Positions 43,368-52,778 are shown, numbered from the stretch's first letter. The stretch is DNA of 64,000 nucleotides from an uncultured Eubacterium sp. (GCF_934525195.1 NZ_CAKSZA010000001.1:62001-126000), one strand, 5' to 3'. Made by a program: numbers and translations. Notes: generated from the letters alone by a model not told the origin.

Positions 43368-44191
43368 ATAACGACACCTCCGTCCTGTGTGCCGTCATCA
43401 AAGTAATTCATTACTCCGAGGCATACGAAAATCAAAAGCATAAGCACAAAACTGAGTGCCGCACCGAGATGATAGTTATTTGCCGACTGGAACTGACTTT
43501 CGATAACATCGCCGATAAGAACAATCTGACCTCCGCCGAGTTTCTGCGTGATGTAGAAAGTTGAAACGCAAGGCACAAAAACCATTGTGATACCGGACAA
43601 AAGACCCGGCAATGACAAAGGCAAAATCACTCTCCTAAAGGTTGTTATTTTACCCGAACCCAAGTCGTGAGCCGCCTCGACAAGCGAATTGTCAAGCTTT
43701 GAAAGAACGGTATAAATCGGCAAAATCATATACGGCAGGAAATTATAAACCATACCGAAAATTACCGCACCGCCCGTATTAATCATATGAACACCCTTTA
43801 ATCCGATTGCATTGAGCAAGCTGTTCACTACTCCGCTGTCGCCCAAAATGGTCATAAGGCTATATGTGCGGATGAGGAAATTCATCCACATCGGGAGCAT
43901 AACAAGGAGCACCATGGTTCTTTGAGTGTTGACACTGTGCTTTGAAAGAGCGTAGGCAAACGGATAGCCGATAAGCACGCAAATAACCGTTGCTGCCAAG
44001 CCATAAAGAACGGACAACAAAATTGTTGGAAAATAATTTTTTATCTGTGTCATATTTGAAAAAGTGAACGCACCTGTTTTGTCGGTGAAAGCATAGAACA
44101 CAACCATAACAAGCGGAACAATGATGAAAAGCACAGACCAAAGCAAATATGGCTTATCAAGCATTTTTTGAGAAAGACTACTCTTCTTCAT
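43364..44191 (-). CDS. potB: Polyamine ABC transporter permease PotB
   Basis: 275 residues, six helices. The coupling loop is VEAAHDLGSGKITTFRRVILP. The ATG at 44191 has GGGAGGAC upstream and overlaps the potA end by 14 bases. An earlier in-frame codon at 44269 lies deep inside potA and is rejected. Confidence 0.94.
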   Translation of the reverse strand: MKKSSLSQKMLDKPYLLWSVLFIIVPLVMVVFYAFTDKTGAFTFSNMTQIKNYFPTILLSVLYGLAATVICVLIGYPFAYALSKHSVNTQRTMVLLVMLPMWMNFLIRTYSLMTILGDSGVVNSLLNAIGLKGVHMINTGGAVIFGMVYNFLPYMILPIYTVLSKLDNSLVEAAHDLGSGKITTFRRVILPLSLPGLLSGITMVFVPCVSTFYITQKLGGGQIVLIGDVIESQFQSANNYHLGAALSFVLMLLIFVCLGVMNYFDDGTQDGGVVI

Positions 44192-45317
44192 TTTCGTCCT
44201 CCCAATTATATGATGCATCGGAAATATGATCCATCTCGTCGGAGAATGACGAATAGTCACCGAACTCACCCGAATATTCGCTACGCTTCATAATATGAAT
44301 AGCGTCGGGTTCGATATGCATACCGATAGTGTCATCAACATGGATGTCGTCCCTTGTGGTTTGAATCATCCAAATAAAACCGTTTACATCAACAAGGATT
44401 TCAAAATGAACACCCTTGAATGTTACGGATGTTACCTTGCCTGTGAGAGAAGCCTGTGTGCCCGGCTCTCGAATTAAAATATCCTCAGGGCGAACAACAG
44501 CCTCTACAAATTCGTTTTTGTCAAAGCCTTTATCAAGGCACTTAAACTTGACGCCGCCAAAGGTTACAAGATAATCGTCAATCATAATCGCATCAACAAT
44601 ATTACTTTCGCCGATGAAGTCGGCTACAAAAGCGTTGACAGGCTCGTTATAAATATCTTCGGGAGTGCCGATTTGCTGGATTTTGCCCTTATCCATAACA
44701 ACCACGGTATCGCTCATAGAGAGTGCTTCCTCTTGGTCGTGGGTAACATAAATAAAGGTTATGCCGAGTTCCTGCTGAATATTTTTGAGTTCTCGCTGCA
44801 TATCTTTGCGAAGTTTGAGATCAAGCGCACCGAGAGGCTCGTCCAAAAGAAGAATATGCGGTTTGTTTGCAAGCGCTCTTGCGATGGCAACACGCTGTTG
44901 CTGACCGCCTGAAAGCGAGTTGATGGGACGCTTTTCAAAGCCTTTAAGGTTGACGAGTTTGAGCATATCGGCAACGATTTGACGAACCTCCTCTTTCGGC
45001 TTTTTTTGAAGCTGAGGTCCGAATGCTATATTTTCATATACATTTAAATGAGAAAAAAGAGCATAACGCTGAAAGATGGTATTGACTCTACGCTTATGTG
45101 CAGGTAGGTCGTTGATGCGTTTACCCTCAAATATTATATCTCCGCTATCGGGCTTGACAAAGCCGGCAATGGCACGAAGAGTTGTGGTTTTACCGCATCC
45201 TGATGGTCCTAACAGGGTTATAAACTCTTTTTCGTTAATGTATAAATTGAGATTTTCCAAAACTGTATTATCACCATAGCTGACGGTGATATTCTTCAAG
45301 TCAATAATCTTTTTCAA
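44178..45317 (-). CDS. potA: Polyamine ABC transporter ATPase PotA
   Basis: 379 residues. Walker A GPSGCGKTT, signature LSGGQQQRVAIARAL, Walker B ILLLDEPLGALD and H-loop VTHDQEEA, then a C-terminal TOBE regulatory domain and an acidic tail. Starts with TTG preceded by AGAGGAAG. First gene of potABCD plus the HAD gene. Confidence 0.95.
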   Translation of the reverse strand: MKKIIDLKNITVSYGDNTVLENLNLYINEKEFITLLGPSGCGKTTTLRAIAGFVKPDSGDIIFEGKRINDLPAHKRRVNTIFQRYALFSHLNVYENIAFGPQLQKKPKEEVRQIVADMLKLVNLKGFEKRPINSLSGGQQQRVAIARALANKPHILLLDEPLGALDLKLRKDMQRELKNIQQELGITFIYVTHDQEEALSMSDTVVVMDKGKIQQIGTPEDIYNEPVNAFVADFIGESNIVDAIMIDDYLVTFGGVKFKCLDKGFDKNEFVEAVVRPEDILIREPGTQASLTGKVTSVTFKGVHFEILVDVNGFIWMIQTTRDDIHVDDTIGMHIEPDAIHIMKRSEYSGEFGDYSSFSDEMDHISDASYNWEDENEEE

Positions 45318-45400
45318 TTATGCACTTCCTCTTTATTGCAGGCGTTGGAAAGACTCACCAACCCCCTCACGATTTACAATTAAAAAATTGCATTAAGTCA

Positions 45401-45429
45401 AATATATATTTTTTATATTATAATGTCAA
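45401..45429 (-). promoter_or_regulatory. SigA-type promoter of the pot operon
   Basis: Minus strand TTGACA (45429-45424), 17-bp spacer, TATATT (45406-45401). The leader of some 80 bases holds a short GGTTGG/CCAAC hairpin of unknown meaning. Confidence 0.6.
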
Positions 45430-45478
45430 TATTTTTTTATGATTTTCAGCAAAAAAATTGTCGCAAAAAGTATAGTCG

Positions 45479-45515
45479 GCTCTCCTTGAGAAAAATACAA
45501 AGAGAGCCTTTTAAG
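45479..45515. terminator. Possible terminator after dpaB
   Basis: Hairpin GGCTCTCCTT / AAAGAGAGCC with one mismatch and an 11-base loop. The T-rich tail is better on the plus strand, so its action after dpaB is uncertain. Confidence 0.4.
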
Positions 45516-45517
45516 TT

Positions 45518-46078
45518 TTAAATTATAGGATTAAACTGCACACCGTCAACAGCGCACTTGATTGTACCCTCTACTTTTGAAAAATCACAGACCAAAGAAC
45601 GAGGCTTTTCGCAAGGATTATCGAGTGCCATAGGAACAAAATAGAAGTTACGGTTGTTCATAAGAGCACCGATATTTTTTGCCGAAGCGCCGAGTGCATC
45701 ATTTGTTGACACGCCGACAACAACAGGCTTGTCGTTGCGAAGATGCGATTTCACCGCCATTGTGACGGGAGTGTCGTTTATACCGTTTGCAAGTTTGGCG
45801 AGTGTGTTGGAAGTACACGGAACAACACACAGCACATCAAACATATGCTTAGGTCCAATCGGCTCGGCAGAATCAATGGTTGAAATTATATCTCTGCCAC
45901 AGATTGAAACGACCTGTTCCCTCACATCTTTAGCATTTCCGAATCTTGTGTCAATATTATAAGCATTAAACGACATAATCGGAGTGACAATGTGACCGTT
46001 GTCTACAAGTGATTGCATAGCCTCGATGCTTTTTTTGAATGTACAAAACGAGCCTGTAAGGCAATATCCTATTTTCAC
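45518..46078 (-). CDS. dpaB: Dipicolinate synthase subunit B
   Basis: 186 residues, flavoprotein-like (UbiX/PPC-DC fold) subunit SpoVFB: KIGYCLTGSFCTFKKS, then VVPCTSNTLAKLANGINDTP. With DpaA it makes dipicolinic acid for the spore core in the mother cell. The GTG start overlaps the dpaA stop (GTGA). Confidence 0.95.
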   Translation of the reverse strand: MKIGYCLTGSFCTFKKSIEAMQSLVDNGHIVTPIMSFNAYNIDTRFGNAKDVREQVVSICGRDIISTIDSAEPIGPKHMFDVLCVVPCTSNTLAKLANGINDTPVTMAVKSHLRNDKPVVVGVSTNDALGASAKNIGALMNNRNFYFVPMALDNPCEKPRSLVCDFSKVEGTIKCAVDGVQFNPII

Positions 46079-46788
46079 AACCTCACCCCCATATGTTCAA
46101 TCACAGCTTTTGCAACTGTTTTCCCTGCCGATTTTGGCGAATATTTGGCAGGAAGTCCTCTTGCCACAATCAAATTTAGCCCGAGAGATTCGGCAAAATG
46201 CACATCAATTCCGCCCGGAAACGATGCTAAATCAACAAGCAATGTATCTTTTTTGAACAATCGAAGTTCTCTTTCATTAATTATCGGATGAGGTATCGTA
46301 TTAAACACAAAATCAAAATCGTTTTGTTCCGTAAGTTCATCAAGAGTAATTGCCGAAGCACCGTTCATTTCAGCCGTTGTTCGCTGAACACCGTTTCGTG
46401 CACACACGGTTATGTGCGATGTGTACGGAATTAAAAATCTATGGAGAGCTTTTGCAATTCTGCCATATCCCAAAATTAGCACATTTGAATTGACAAGGCT
46501 CAAATCGCTGTTTTGGCAGGCAATACACACGGCTGATTCGGCTGTATAATAAGCATTTTCGGCTGCGAAGCGTTCATTTTTTGTATAATCAAAAACATTG
46601 TCGCCCGACACATTTCCCGCACATATGTGAAAATCTCTGTAAGCATCAAGGCTGGGCGGATTGACACCCGTAAGAACAAAATCCGCCTTTGAAAGATTAT
46701 CAACAGCTTTGTAACCAAAATTTTGGAGATAGTCGCTTGCATAAGCTACCCTTTTATCGTCAAAAGACGCAACATAAAAATTTGTCAT
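46075..46788 (-). CDS. dpaA: Dipicolinate synthase subunit A
   Basis: 237 residues, Rossmann-type SpoVFA: the N-terminal region with LTGVNPPS, the NAD-binding loop LILGYGRIAKALHRFL, then FNTIPHPIINERELRLF and DLASFPGGIDVHFAESLGL. Somewhat shorter than the roughly 290-residue Bacillus subunit, mainly at the N-terminus. AAGGTGG precedes ATG 46788. A GTG at 46800 overlaps that site and is rejected. Upstream lies a SigK-like promoter. Confidence 0.93.
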   Translation of the reverse strand: MTNFYVASFDDKRVAYASDYLQNFGYKAVDNLSKADFVLTGVNPPSLDAYRDFHICAGNVSGDNVFDYTKNERFAAENAYYTAESAVCIACQNSDLSLVNSNVLILGYGRIAKALHRFLIPYTSHITVCARNGVQRTTAEMNGASAITLDELTEQNDFDFVFNTIPHPIINERELRLFKKDTLLVDLASFPGGIDVHFAESLGLNLIVARGLPAKYSPKSAGKTVAKAVIEHMGVRL

Positions 46789-46806
46789 ATTTACTACCAC
46801 CTTTTA

Positions 46807-46833
46807 TATTTTATGAAATAATATAAAAAGGGT
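46807..46833 (-). promoter_or_regulatory. Candidate SigK promoter of dpaAB
   Basis: Minus strand AC (46833-46832), 16 bases, then CATAAAATA (46815-46807), matching the Bacillus SigK form AC-N15-17-CATANNNTA. The predicted start gives a short leader containing the dpaA ribosome site. A SigA-like TTGAAA-N17-TATATT slightly upstream is an alternative. Confidence 0.5.
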
Positions 46834-46897
46834 GTTTATTTTTTTCAAAATAGGTAGTATAATAAAAAAGATAATATGATTAATCGGAGGAATTTCC

Positions 46898-48292
46898 TTG
46901 AAAAATATAGACGAATTACTCAAAGAGAGCAAAAAGATACATTTTATCGGCATTGGCGGTGCAGGAATGTGCCCTATTGCAGAGATTTTGTTATCCCTCG
47001 GATACGAATTGACAGGCTCGGACAACAACGACACCGAAACTTTCAGACGAGTTGAAAAAGAGGGTGCAAAGGTATTTTTGGGTCAGAAGCCCGAAAACAT
47101 TGCCGACGGCACGGAACTTATTATATATACAAACGCAATTCTTGCAGGCAATGCGGAACTTGAATATGCAAAAGCAAACTTTCCTTGTTTTGAAAGAGCG
47201 GAAGCACTCGGTGCACTCAGCCGTATTTTTTCAAACTGCATAGGTGTTTGCGGAACTCACGGCAAGACCACAACTTCGTCAATGATAACTCAAATCCTTA
47301 TGGAAGCAGGGCTTGACCCGTCTGCTGTTATCGGCGGAAAATTGCCATTGATAAACGCATACGGCAGATACGGACACAGCCAAAACTTCGTGTGCGAAAG
47401 CTGTGAATTCAACAACACATTTTTGCATATGAATCCCGATATGGCGGTAATACTCAACATTGACGAGGATCACCTTGATTTCTTCGGCAATCTTGACAAC
47501 ATCAAAAAGTCGTTCAGAAAATTTGCAGACCTCACCACAAAGACAATTATTTACAACGGTGACGATGCCAACACGGTTGACACAATCAAGGGCATTGAGG
47601 GCAAAAAACTCATCTCTGTCGGCAGAAATGACGGCAACGAATGGGTAGCAAAGAACATTGATGTTCCGGGCGGTTTTCACAGCGAATACGACGCATACCA
47701 CAACAACGAATTTGTTGCAAGAGTTGTGCTTTCCGTTCCGGGTGAGCATAATATTTTGAACTCGCTTTGTGCATTTGCGGCAGCATATGAAAGCGGTGCG
47801 GAAGTTGAAAAAATCCTTGAGGGATTGAAGCATTTTGGCGGTGCGGCAAGACGATTTGAAAAGCTCGGCACATACTGCGGAGTTACATTTGCAGACGACT
47901 ATGCACACCATCCTGCCGAAATTAAGGTTACTCTTGAGGCGGCAAAAAAGATGGGATACAAGCGTGTTTGGGCGGTGCATCAACCGTTTACATTTTCAAG
48001 AACATCTCTGCTTCTTGACGATTTTGCCGAGGTGCTTAAAATTGCAGACAAGTGCGTTGTAAGTGCAATTATGGGAAGTCGTGAAGTGAACACAATCGGA
48101 ATCAAGGCAACCGACCTTTCAAGCAAAATTCCGGGTGCCGTTCAGCTTGACACTTTTGAAGAAATTTGCGATTATGTATGCGACAATGCAGAAGACGGCG
48201 ATTTGGTAATCACTCTTGGTTGCGGAGATGTATACAAGGTGGCACGAATGATGTGCAAAAAGCTAAAAGAAAGAGAAGAACAAAATGCTTGA
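46898..48292 (+). CDS. murC: UDP-N-acetylmuramate-L-alanine ligase
   Basis: Cytosolic peptidoglycan precursor enzyme, 464 residues. N-terminal FIGIGGAGMCPIAEIL, ATP loop GTHGKTTTSSMIT, NIDEDHLDFF, ARRFEKLG and DDYAHHPAEIK. Starts with TTG seven bases after GGAGG. A short divergent region separates it from dpaA. Confidence 0.97.
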   Translation: MKNIDELLKESKKIHFIGIGGAGMCPIAEILLSLGYELTGSDNNDTETFRRVEKEGAKVFLGQKPENIADGTELIIYTNAILAGNAELEYAKANFPCFERAEALGALSRIFSNCIGVCGTHGKTTTSSMITQILMEAGLDPSAVIGGKLPLINAYGRYGHSQNFVCESCEFNNTFLHMNPDMAVILNIDEDHLDFFGNLDNIKKSFRKFADLTTKTIIYNGDDANTVDTIKGIEGKKLISVGRNDGNEWVAKNIDVPGGFHSEYDAYHNNEFVARVVLSVPGEHNILNSLCAFAAAYESGAEVEKILEGLKHFGGAARRFEKLGTYCGVTFADDYAHHPAEIKVTLEAAKKMGYKRVWAVHQPFTFSRTSLLLDDFAEVLKIADKCVVSAIMGSREVNTIGIKATDLSSKIPGAVQLDTFEEICDYVCDNAEDGDLVITLGCGDVYKVARMMCKKLKEREEQNA

Positions 48293-48713
48293 ATTTAAGA
48301 TAACGGACACAGCGACAGACGATTCAAAATTCATCAGATTCACTGTGTTTTGTGATGAACAGGGCGTGCAAAAAAACCACGAGATAGACGAACTTGACGA
48401 CAACAAGGAAGCCAAACACATTGTTATGTACGACAACGGTAAGCCGATTGCAACATCAAGATTTTACAAAGAGCACGGTGACACTTGGCACGCAGGCAGA
48501 ATAGCGGTGCTAAAAGAATATCGCGGCACAGGATGTGGCAGAAAGGTGCTTGAAAAAGCCGAGGAAGAAATGAAAAAGCTCGGTGCAAAAGAGAGTTTTA
48601 TTTCTGCACAAACACAGGCACAGGGCTTTTATGAGGCACTCGGCTACAAGGCATACGGCGATGTTTATCCCGAAGAGGACATCCCGCACATTGCAATGAA
48701 AAAAGTATTATAA
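48285..48713 (+). CDS. GNAT-family N-acetyltransferase
   Basis: 142 residues, ElaA/YjcF-like GNAT: RFTVFCDEQGVQKNHEIDE at the N-terminus, the acetyl-CoA loop VLKEYRGTGCGRKVLEKA, and QAQGFYEALGYKAYGD. Substrate unknown. It overlaps the murC end by eight bases and shares its terminator. Confidence 0.9.
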   Translation: MLEFKITDTATDDSKFIRFTVFCDEQGVQKNHEIDELDDNKEAKHIVMYDNGKPIATSRFYKEHGDTWHAGRIAVLKEYRGTGCGRKVLEKAEEEMKKLGAKESFISAQTQAQGFYEALGYKAYGDVYPEEDIPHIAMKKVL

Positions 48714-48719
48714 AAACAA

Positions 48720-48752
48720 AACCGTCAAAATTTACATTTTTGGCGGTTTTTT
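48720..48752 (+). terminator. Terminator of murC-GNAT
   Basis: Stem AACCGTCAAAA / TTTTGGCGGTT with a six- or seven-base loop, then TTTT. Confidence 0.8.
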
Positions 48753-48757
48753 GCATA

Positions 48758-49969
48758 TCAAAAATATTCTTTTAATAAATTATAATCATTATCAATGAGT
48801 TGTACGGTGTTTTGATGAATTTCGCAATCGACCTTTAATATATCAATCAAATTCGGATTACGAACTGTCAGCACTCCGTTTTCCAGCGTTTCGATATTTC
48901 GTTCTCCGCCAAGTGCCCTGACAAGTGCACGCACATCCTTTGGATAGTATTTTTGATTGTCCATATCAAATTTTGAAAGCACAATTTCAACAATGAAATA
49001 CATCAGCACGGCAAGGACAAATCCGACAAGCAGAAAATATCCGACGTTTCTGCCATACTTGAAAAGGCTGAACAGCGAAGCATATTTTTCAAACCCGATA
49101 CGAATATCGACGAGGGCAGAAACAAAATAACCGACACCTCCGACAAAGACGCAACCGACAAAAATCAGCGGATTATAGAACAGCAAAAACAGAAGCAACA
49201 GCGTGTTATCTCCAAAAACGACCGACAACAGGCAAGGAAGTAAAAACGAAAACAAATAACGCTTGCTTGTTTTCTTGAAAAGTGCAACAAATGTGCCAAA
49301 GGTCATAAAAACATTGAAAAAATACTTGCCTGTCAGATAATCGGCAACGGACGATTGCGGTGCTTTTGGCGATGACAAAAATACATTTTGCACACCTGCG
49401 ATGATTTTGCCATTCACTAAAGTTGCGACACTACAATCGGTGGTATAAATCAAATTGGAAAAAAAGTTTCCGAAAAACACAGAATAAATCTCATTTAACA
49501 CCCCAAAAAGAACCGCCCTACCCTTAATCAACAAAGCAAATTCTTTAACATACATTTGCAAAAGTTCATCACAAATACCAAAAGCCACACCGAATGCAAC
49601 ACCCAAAAGCGATGTAGTTATGAGCAGATATTCAAAATCAAGATTATTACCGAGCAAAACAACTCCGACTGCCAGAGCAACAATCACCGTTAGTCCCAAT
49701 GTGTGAGAGGTCAGCAGGAAGAAAACGGCATTTGCACAGAGAAGCGACAAAGCGACAACGAAGCTTTTGCTTGACTCCTTAAATTCATAAAACCCCAAAA
49801 ACATACCGACACAGGCAGACAACAACAAAGATGTAACCACCTCGATATCAACATTAAATTTTGGCAACACAAGTGAAATTATATGAACGACGAGGACATA
49901 CAGCGCCGTTACGGCGATGGGATATTTTAGGCAGGTAATCAGCCTATCTTTAGATGTAAAAATATTCAT
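48758..49969 (-). CDS. PTS EIICB-like membrane protein lacking catalytic motifs
   Basis: 403 residues, about ten helices, then a small C-terminal domain (344-403). GKYFFNVFMTFGTFVALF (214-231) and the region after it follow the glucose/GlcNAc EIIC pattern. Where active permeases have GITEPIEF, this protein has VFGDNTLLLL (251-260). The tail DVRALVRALGGERNIETLENG resembles an EIIB domain, but the phospho-Cys position (normally DAC-TRLR) is Gly365. It is thus probably not a phosphotransferase permease but a sensor, scaffold or relic. Family assignment is by eye. Confidence 0.6.
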   Translation of the reverse strand: MNIFTSKDRLITCLKYPIAVTALYVLVVHIISLVLPKFNVDIEVVTSLLLSACVGMFLGFYEFKESSKSFVVALSLLCANAVFFLLTSHTLGLTVIVALAVGVVLLGNNLDFEYLLITTSLLGVAFGVAFGICDELLQMYVKEFALLIKGRAVLFGVLNEIYSVFFGNFFSNLIYTTDCSVATLVNGKIIAGVQNVFLSSPKAPQSSVADYLTGKYFFNVFMTFGTFVALFKKTSKRYLFSFLLPCLLSVVFGDNTLLLLFLLFYNPLIFVGCVFVGGVGYFVSALVDIRIGFEKYASLFSLFKYGRNVGYFLLVGFVLAVLMYFIVEIVLSKFDMDNQKYYPKDVRALVRALGGERNIETLENGVLTVRNPNLIDILKVDCEIHQNTVQLIDNDYNLLKEYF

Positions 49970-50091
49970 ATTAAGAATATACCCAATAAAAAAACCTTTA
50001 TACGCATTATGAATATTATGTAATAGATGTTTAAAAGAAAGAATTTGTGTTAATCATAATGATATAAAGAAAATTTTAAAGGGTGAACAAA

Positions 50092-50433
50092 ATGAACATT
50101 AAACGAGGCGACATCTACTATGCCGATTTAAGTCCCGTTGTAGGAAGTGAGCAAGGAGGAGTAAGACCTGTGTTAATAGTTCAAAACGATGTGGGCAACA
50201 AATTTTCGCCGACTGTGATAGTGTCTGCCATCACAAGCCAGCAAGGCAAAACAAATTTGCCGACTCATATTGAGGTGAACGCTCATGACTGCGGACTTGC
50301 AAAAGACAGCGTTGTGTTGCTTGAGCAGGTGCGAACCATTGACAAGAGGCGACTTAAAGAAAAGATGGGCACATTGCCGACAAGTGATATGAACAAAATC
50401 AACAATGCAATAACAATATCAATGGGATTATAA
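50092..50433 (+). CDS. MazF/PemK-family endoribonuclease toxin (NdoA-like)
   Basis: 113 residues: KRGDIYYADLSPVVGSEQGG, RPVLIVQNDVGNKFSPTVI and HDCGLAKDSVVLLEQVRTID carry the MazF mRNA-interferase pattern, including the Arg and Ser/Thr active-site region. AAAGGGTG precedes ATG 50092, and a GTG nine bases earlier is less likely. No antitoxin frame is seen upstream. The neighbour on that side is on the other strand. Confidence 0.9.
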   Translation: MNIKRGDIYYADLSPVVGSEQGGVRPVLIVQNDVGNKFSPTVIVSAITSQQGKTNLPTHIEVNAHDCGLAKDSVVLLEQVRTIDKRRLKEKMGTLPTSDMNKINNAITISMGL

Positions 50434-50440
50434 CAAAAAG

Positions 50441-50478
50441 CAGGTATTCGCATCGTTTTGCGAATACCTGTATTTTAT
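50441..50478. terminator. Bidirectional terminator between mazF and cdaR
   Basis: Stem CAGGTATTCGCA / TGCGAATACCTG, with T-rich flanks on both strands. Confidence 0.85.
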
Positions 50479-50490
50479 TTACCTGTGTTT

Positions 50491-51780
50491 TTATTCGATA
50501 GTAGCGTAGTATTTTCCATATACCCAAGACTTTGAGTTTGAAACAACAATTTCTATCGGATATTGATTTTTATCATTTTTCTTTGAAACATCACATTTCA
50601 AGGTGAGGTTTGAAGAATTGATATTTGCCTTCTTAGGGGCAAGGACGGTTACGGTTGCACTGTCAATAGATTTGACCGCAAGTTTGTTACCCTGCTGTGC
50701 ACCTTCAATAATTATATCGTCCTTATTTATTCTGACCTTATGCTCGGAATAAGAACTGCTGACAGTAACTTTTGCGGTTATCTTCTTTGTTCCGTCAAGA
50801 ACAGAAATACCGTTCAAATTGGTTACATCAAATTCAAAATCGTGACTGCCGACTGTTAAATCGCCAAAATAGATTGTGCCGACATTTGCGGTTGAAATAT
50901 CAGCCGTTGAAAGAGCACCTGCATAAAGCTGATTTTTTGAATAAGAAACGCTGACAACATCTCTTGCAAGACCTGTTGGTTTGTCCTCAAATGTTGTTGT
51001 GACCGGCAAAGTGCAAGTTTGAAGCACAGGTACGGTAACCGAAAGCGAATTAATCGGTGTGTTCGGGTCTGTTCTGTTTGTTATTGTGATATAACTTGTT
51101 TCAACACCGTTGCCGTCAAGTTTGAGGTCGCAATCCTGGGTGAACGGCTCGGTGAGATTTATTCTGTCGCCAAAATCGACCTCACAATAAGCGTTGTCAA
51201 TCTTATCAACATATGTTTTTGGACCTGAAACAACAATCTTATCCTCGCTGAGAACAGGAGTGCCGAAAACATAGCCGTCTGCCACCTTGTCCCTGTCGAA
51301 CTTGACATCAACATCAAAGGTCTTGGTTTTGTTGACATCAAAATAGCCCTCAATCGAGCTTGGATAAACCGATTCAACAGTATAATCAAGTCGCTTTGAT
51401 TTATTGGTTACGCGGATAGGAATTGACTGATTGCCGGTTCTGTTAACCGCCGAAGTGTCAAAAGTGATGTTCAAATCATCAGCAGTAACCTGACCGATAA
51501 CGTATTTTTGACCCGACAAAGTGATGCTCAAATCAACAGAATTTTGAAGTGCATAATACTGCATACCGATACCCGAAAGCTTACCGCTGAGTTCGATAGG
51601 AGCAGTCACTTTGATTGTTTTTGTGTCATCCGCACCGACGCTGAGCGACGAGCCTATCCACACGATAACAGCCAAGAATATTGACAAAACAATAAGATAC
51701 TTATCATTATATACAAGATCTGAAAAGGAAAACTTTGATTTTTCTTTTTTTACTGTATCGGAAGTGTTATTTTTGCTCAT
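50491..51780 (-). CDS. cdaR: YbbR-domain protein CdaR
   Basis: 429 residues: one N-terminal transmembrane helix (YLIVLSIFLAVIVWIGSSL), then several extracellular YbbR repeats (for example PIELSGKLSGIGMQYYALQN). It regulates CdaA. Its ATG overlaps the cdaA stop (TAATG). glmM, often third in the operon, is absent here. Confidence 0.92.
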   Translation of the reverse strand: MSKNNTSDTVKKEKSKFSFSDLVYNDKYLIVLSIFLAVIVWIGSSLSVGADDTKTIKVTAPIELSGKLSGIGMQYYALQNSVDLSITLSGQKYVIGQVTADDLNITFDTSAVNRTGNQSIPIRVTNKSKRLDYTVESVYPSSIEGYFDVNKTKTFDVDVKFDRDKVADGYVFGTPVLSEDKIVVSGPKTYVDKIDNAYCEVDFGDRINLTEPFTQDCDLKLDGNGVETSYITITNRTDPNTPINSLSVTVPVLQTCTLPVTTTFEDKPTGLARDVVSVSYSKNQLYAGALSTADISTANVGTIYFGDLTVGSHDFEFDVTNLNGISVLDGTKKITAKVTVSSSYSEHKVRINKDDIIIEGAQQGNKLAVKSIDSATVTVLAPKKANINSSNLTLKCDVSKKNDKNQYPIEIVVSNSKSWVYGKYYATIE

Positions 51781-52700
51781 TACTTAAACCTCCTTTTCAG
51801 CTTAGAAATAATCTTGTCATCCGAGGAGAAACTGTCAGGGATGTACTGCTGAGTCAAAATATCACGCATATCGCCTGTTGAAATATCACGGCGAAGTGTA
51901 CCGTTGATAGCACAACTGATTTCGCCTCTTTCCTCGCTCACAACAAAAACGATGGCATCACTCTGCTCGCTCAAACCGAGTGCGGCTCTGTGACGGGTTC
52001 CGAGTTGAGAGGAAAGATTATTATTCTTTGTAAGCGGCAAAATACAGCCTGCCGCATAAATCCTATTGCCTCTGATAACCATTGCTCCGTCGTGAAGCGG
52101 TGACTTCGGATAAAAGATATTGCCGATGATTTCCTTTGACGGAGTGGCGTCAACAACCGTGCCCGAAGCGATAATGTCGCCCAACAGCGTTTCGTTTTCG
52201 AACACGATGAGTGCGCCGATTTTTGCATCAGCCATTTCTGCACAGGATTTGCAGGTTGCGTCAATGGTTTGCTTCATTTCGGCAACATCAATGGCAACGC
52301 CCGAATTGAACAGCCCTTTGATAAAATTGGTTGCCTTGCCCTTGCCGACTTGCTCCAAAATCTTGCGAATTTCGGGTCCGAACAGTATAACAAGAATAAT
52401 GAGAATGTTATTGAAAATCATCCTCATAATATAACTTGAAGCACCCATTCCGAGGAAAGTTACAACAAGATAAACAATAGTCAAAAGCAAAAAGCCCTTG
52501 ATGAGTTGCATTGCCCTTGTTTCTCGCAGAACTCTGACAACAAGGTAAATGACAATGGCAACAAAAAGTATATCGACAACATCAATTATACCAAAGGTGC
52601 GGAAAAGCCCCTTGATTTGAGAAAAGAAATCTATAATTGAATTGCCGAGGTTTTTAAAATATCTAAATCTAAATTGAATAGTTAAATCAAACAGTGGCAT
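51780..52700 (-). CDS. cdaA: Diadenylate cyclase CdaA
   Basis: Makes cyclic-di-AMP, controlling potassium and cell-wall homeostasis. About 306 residues: three N-terminal helices, then the DAC domain with PLHDGAMVIRGNRI (DGA) and GTRHRAALGLSE (RHR), plus ERGEIS. ATG 52700 is preferred because AGGA is nine bases upstream. ATG 52709 is immediately next to that site. Confidence 0.95.
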   Translation of the reverse strand: MPLFDLTIQFRFRYFKNLGNSIIDFFSQIKGLFRTFGIIDVVDILFVAIVIYLVVRVLRETRAMQLIKGFLLLTIVYLVVTFLGMGASSYIMRMIFNNILIILVILFGPEIRKILEQVGKGKATNFIKGLFNSGVAIDVAEMKQTIDATCKSCAEMADAKIGALIVFENETLLGDIIASGTVVDATPSKEIIGNIFYPKSPLHDGAMVIRGNRIYAAGCILPLTKNNNLSSQLGTRHRAALGLSEQSDAIVFVVSEERGEISCAINGTLRRDISTGDMRDILTQQYIPDSFSSDDKIISKLKRRFK

Positions 52701-52778
52701 TTTTTTCATTCCTATAAATTAAGTTACATATATAATACCACACATCACACGATAAATAAAGTAGATTTAAGTCTAAAT

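Noticed and set aside
45318..45400. Structured regulatory leader before potA
   Set aside because: Only one weak GGTTGG/CCAAC hairpin was found, with no terminator alternative.
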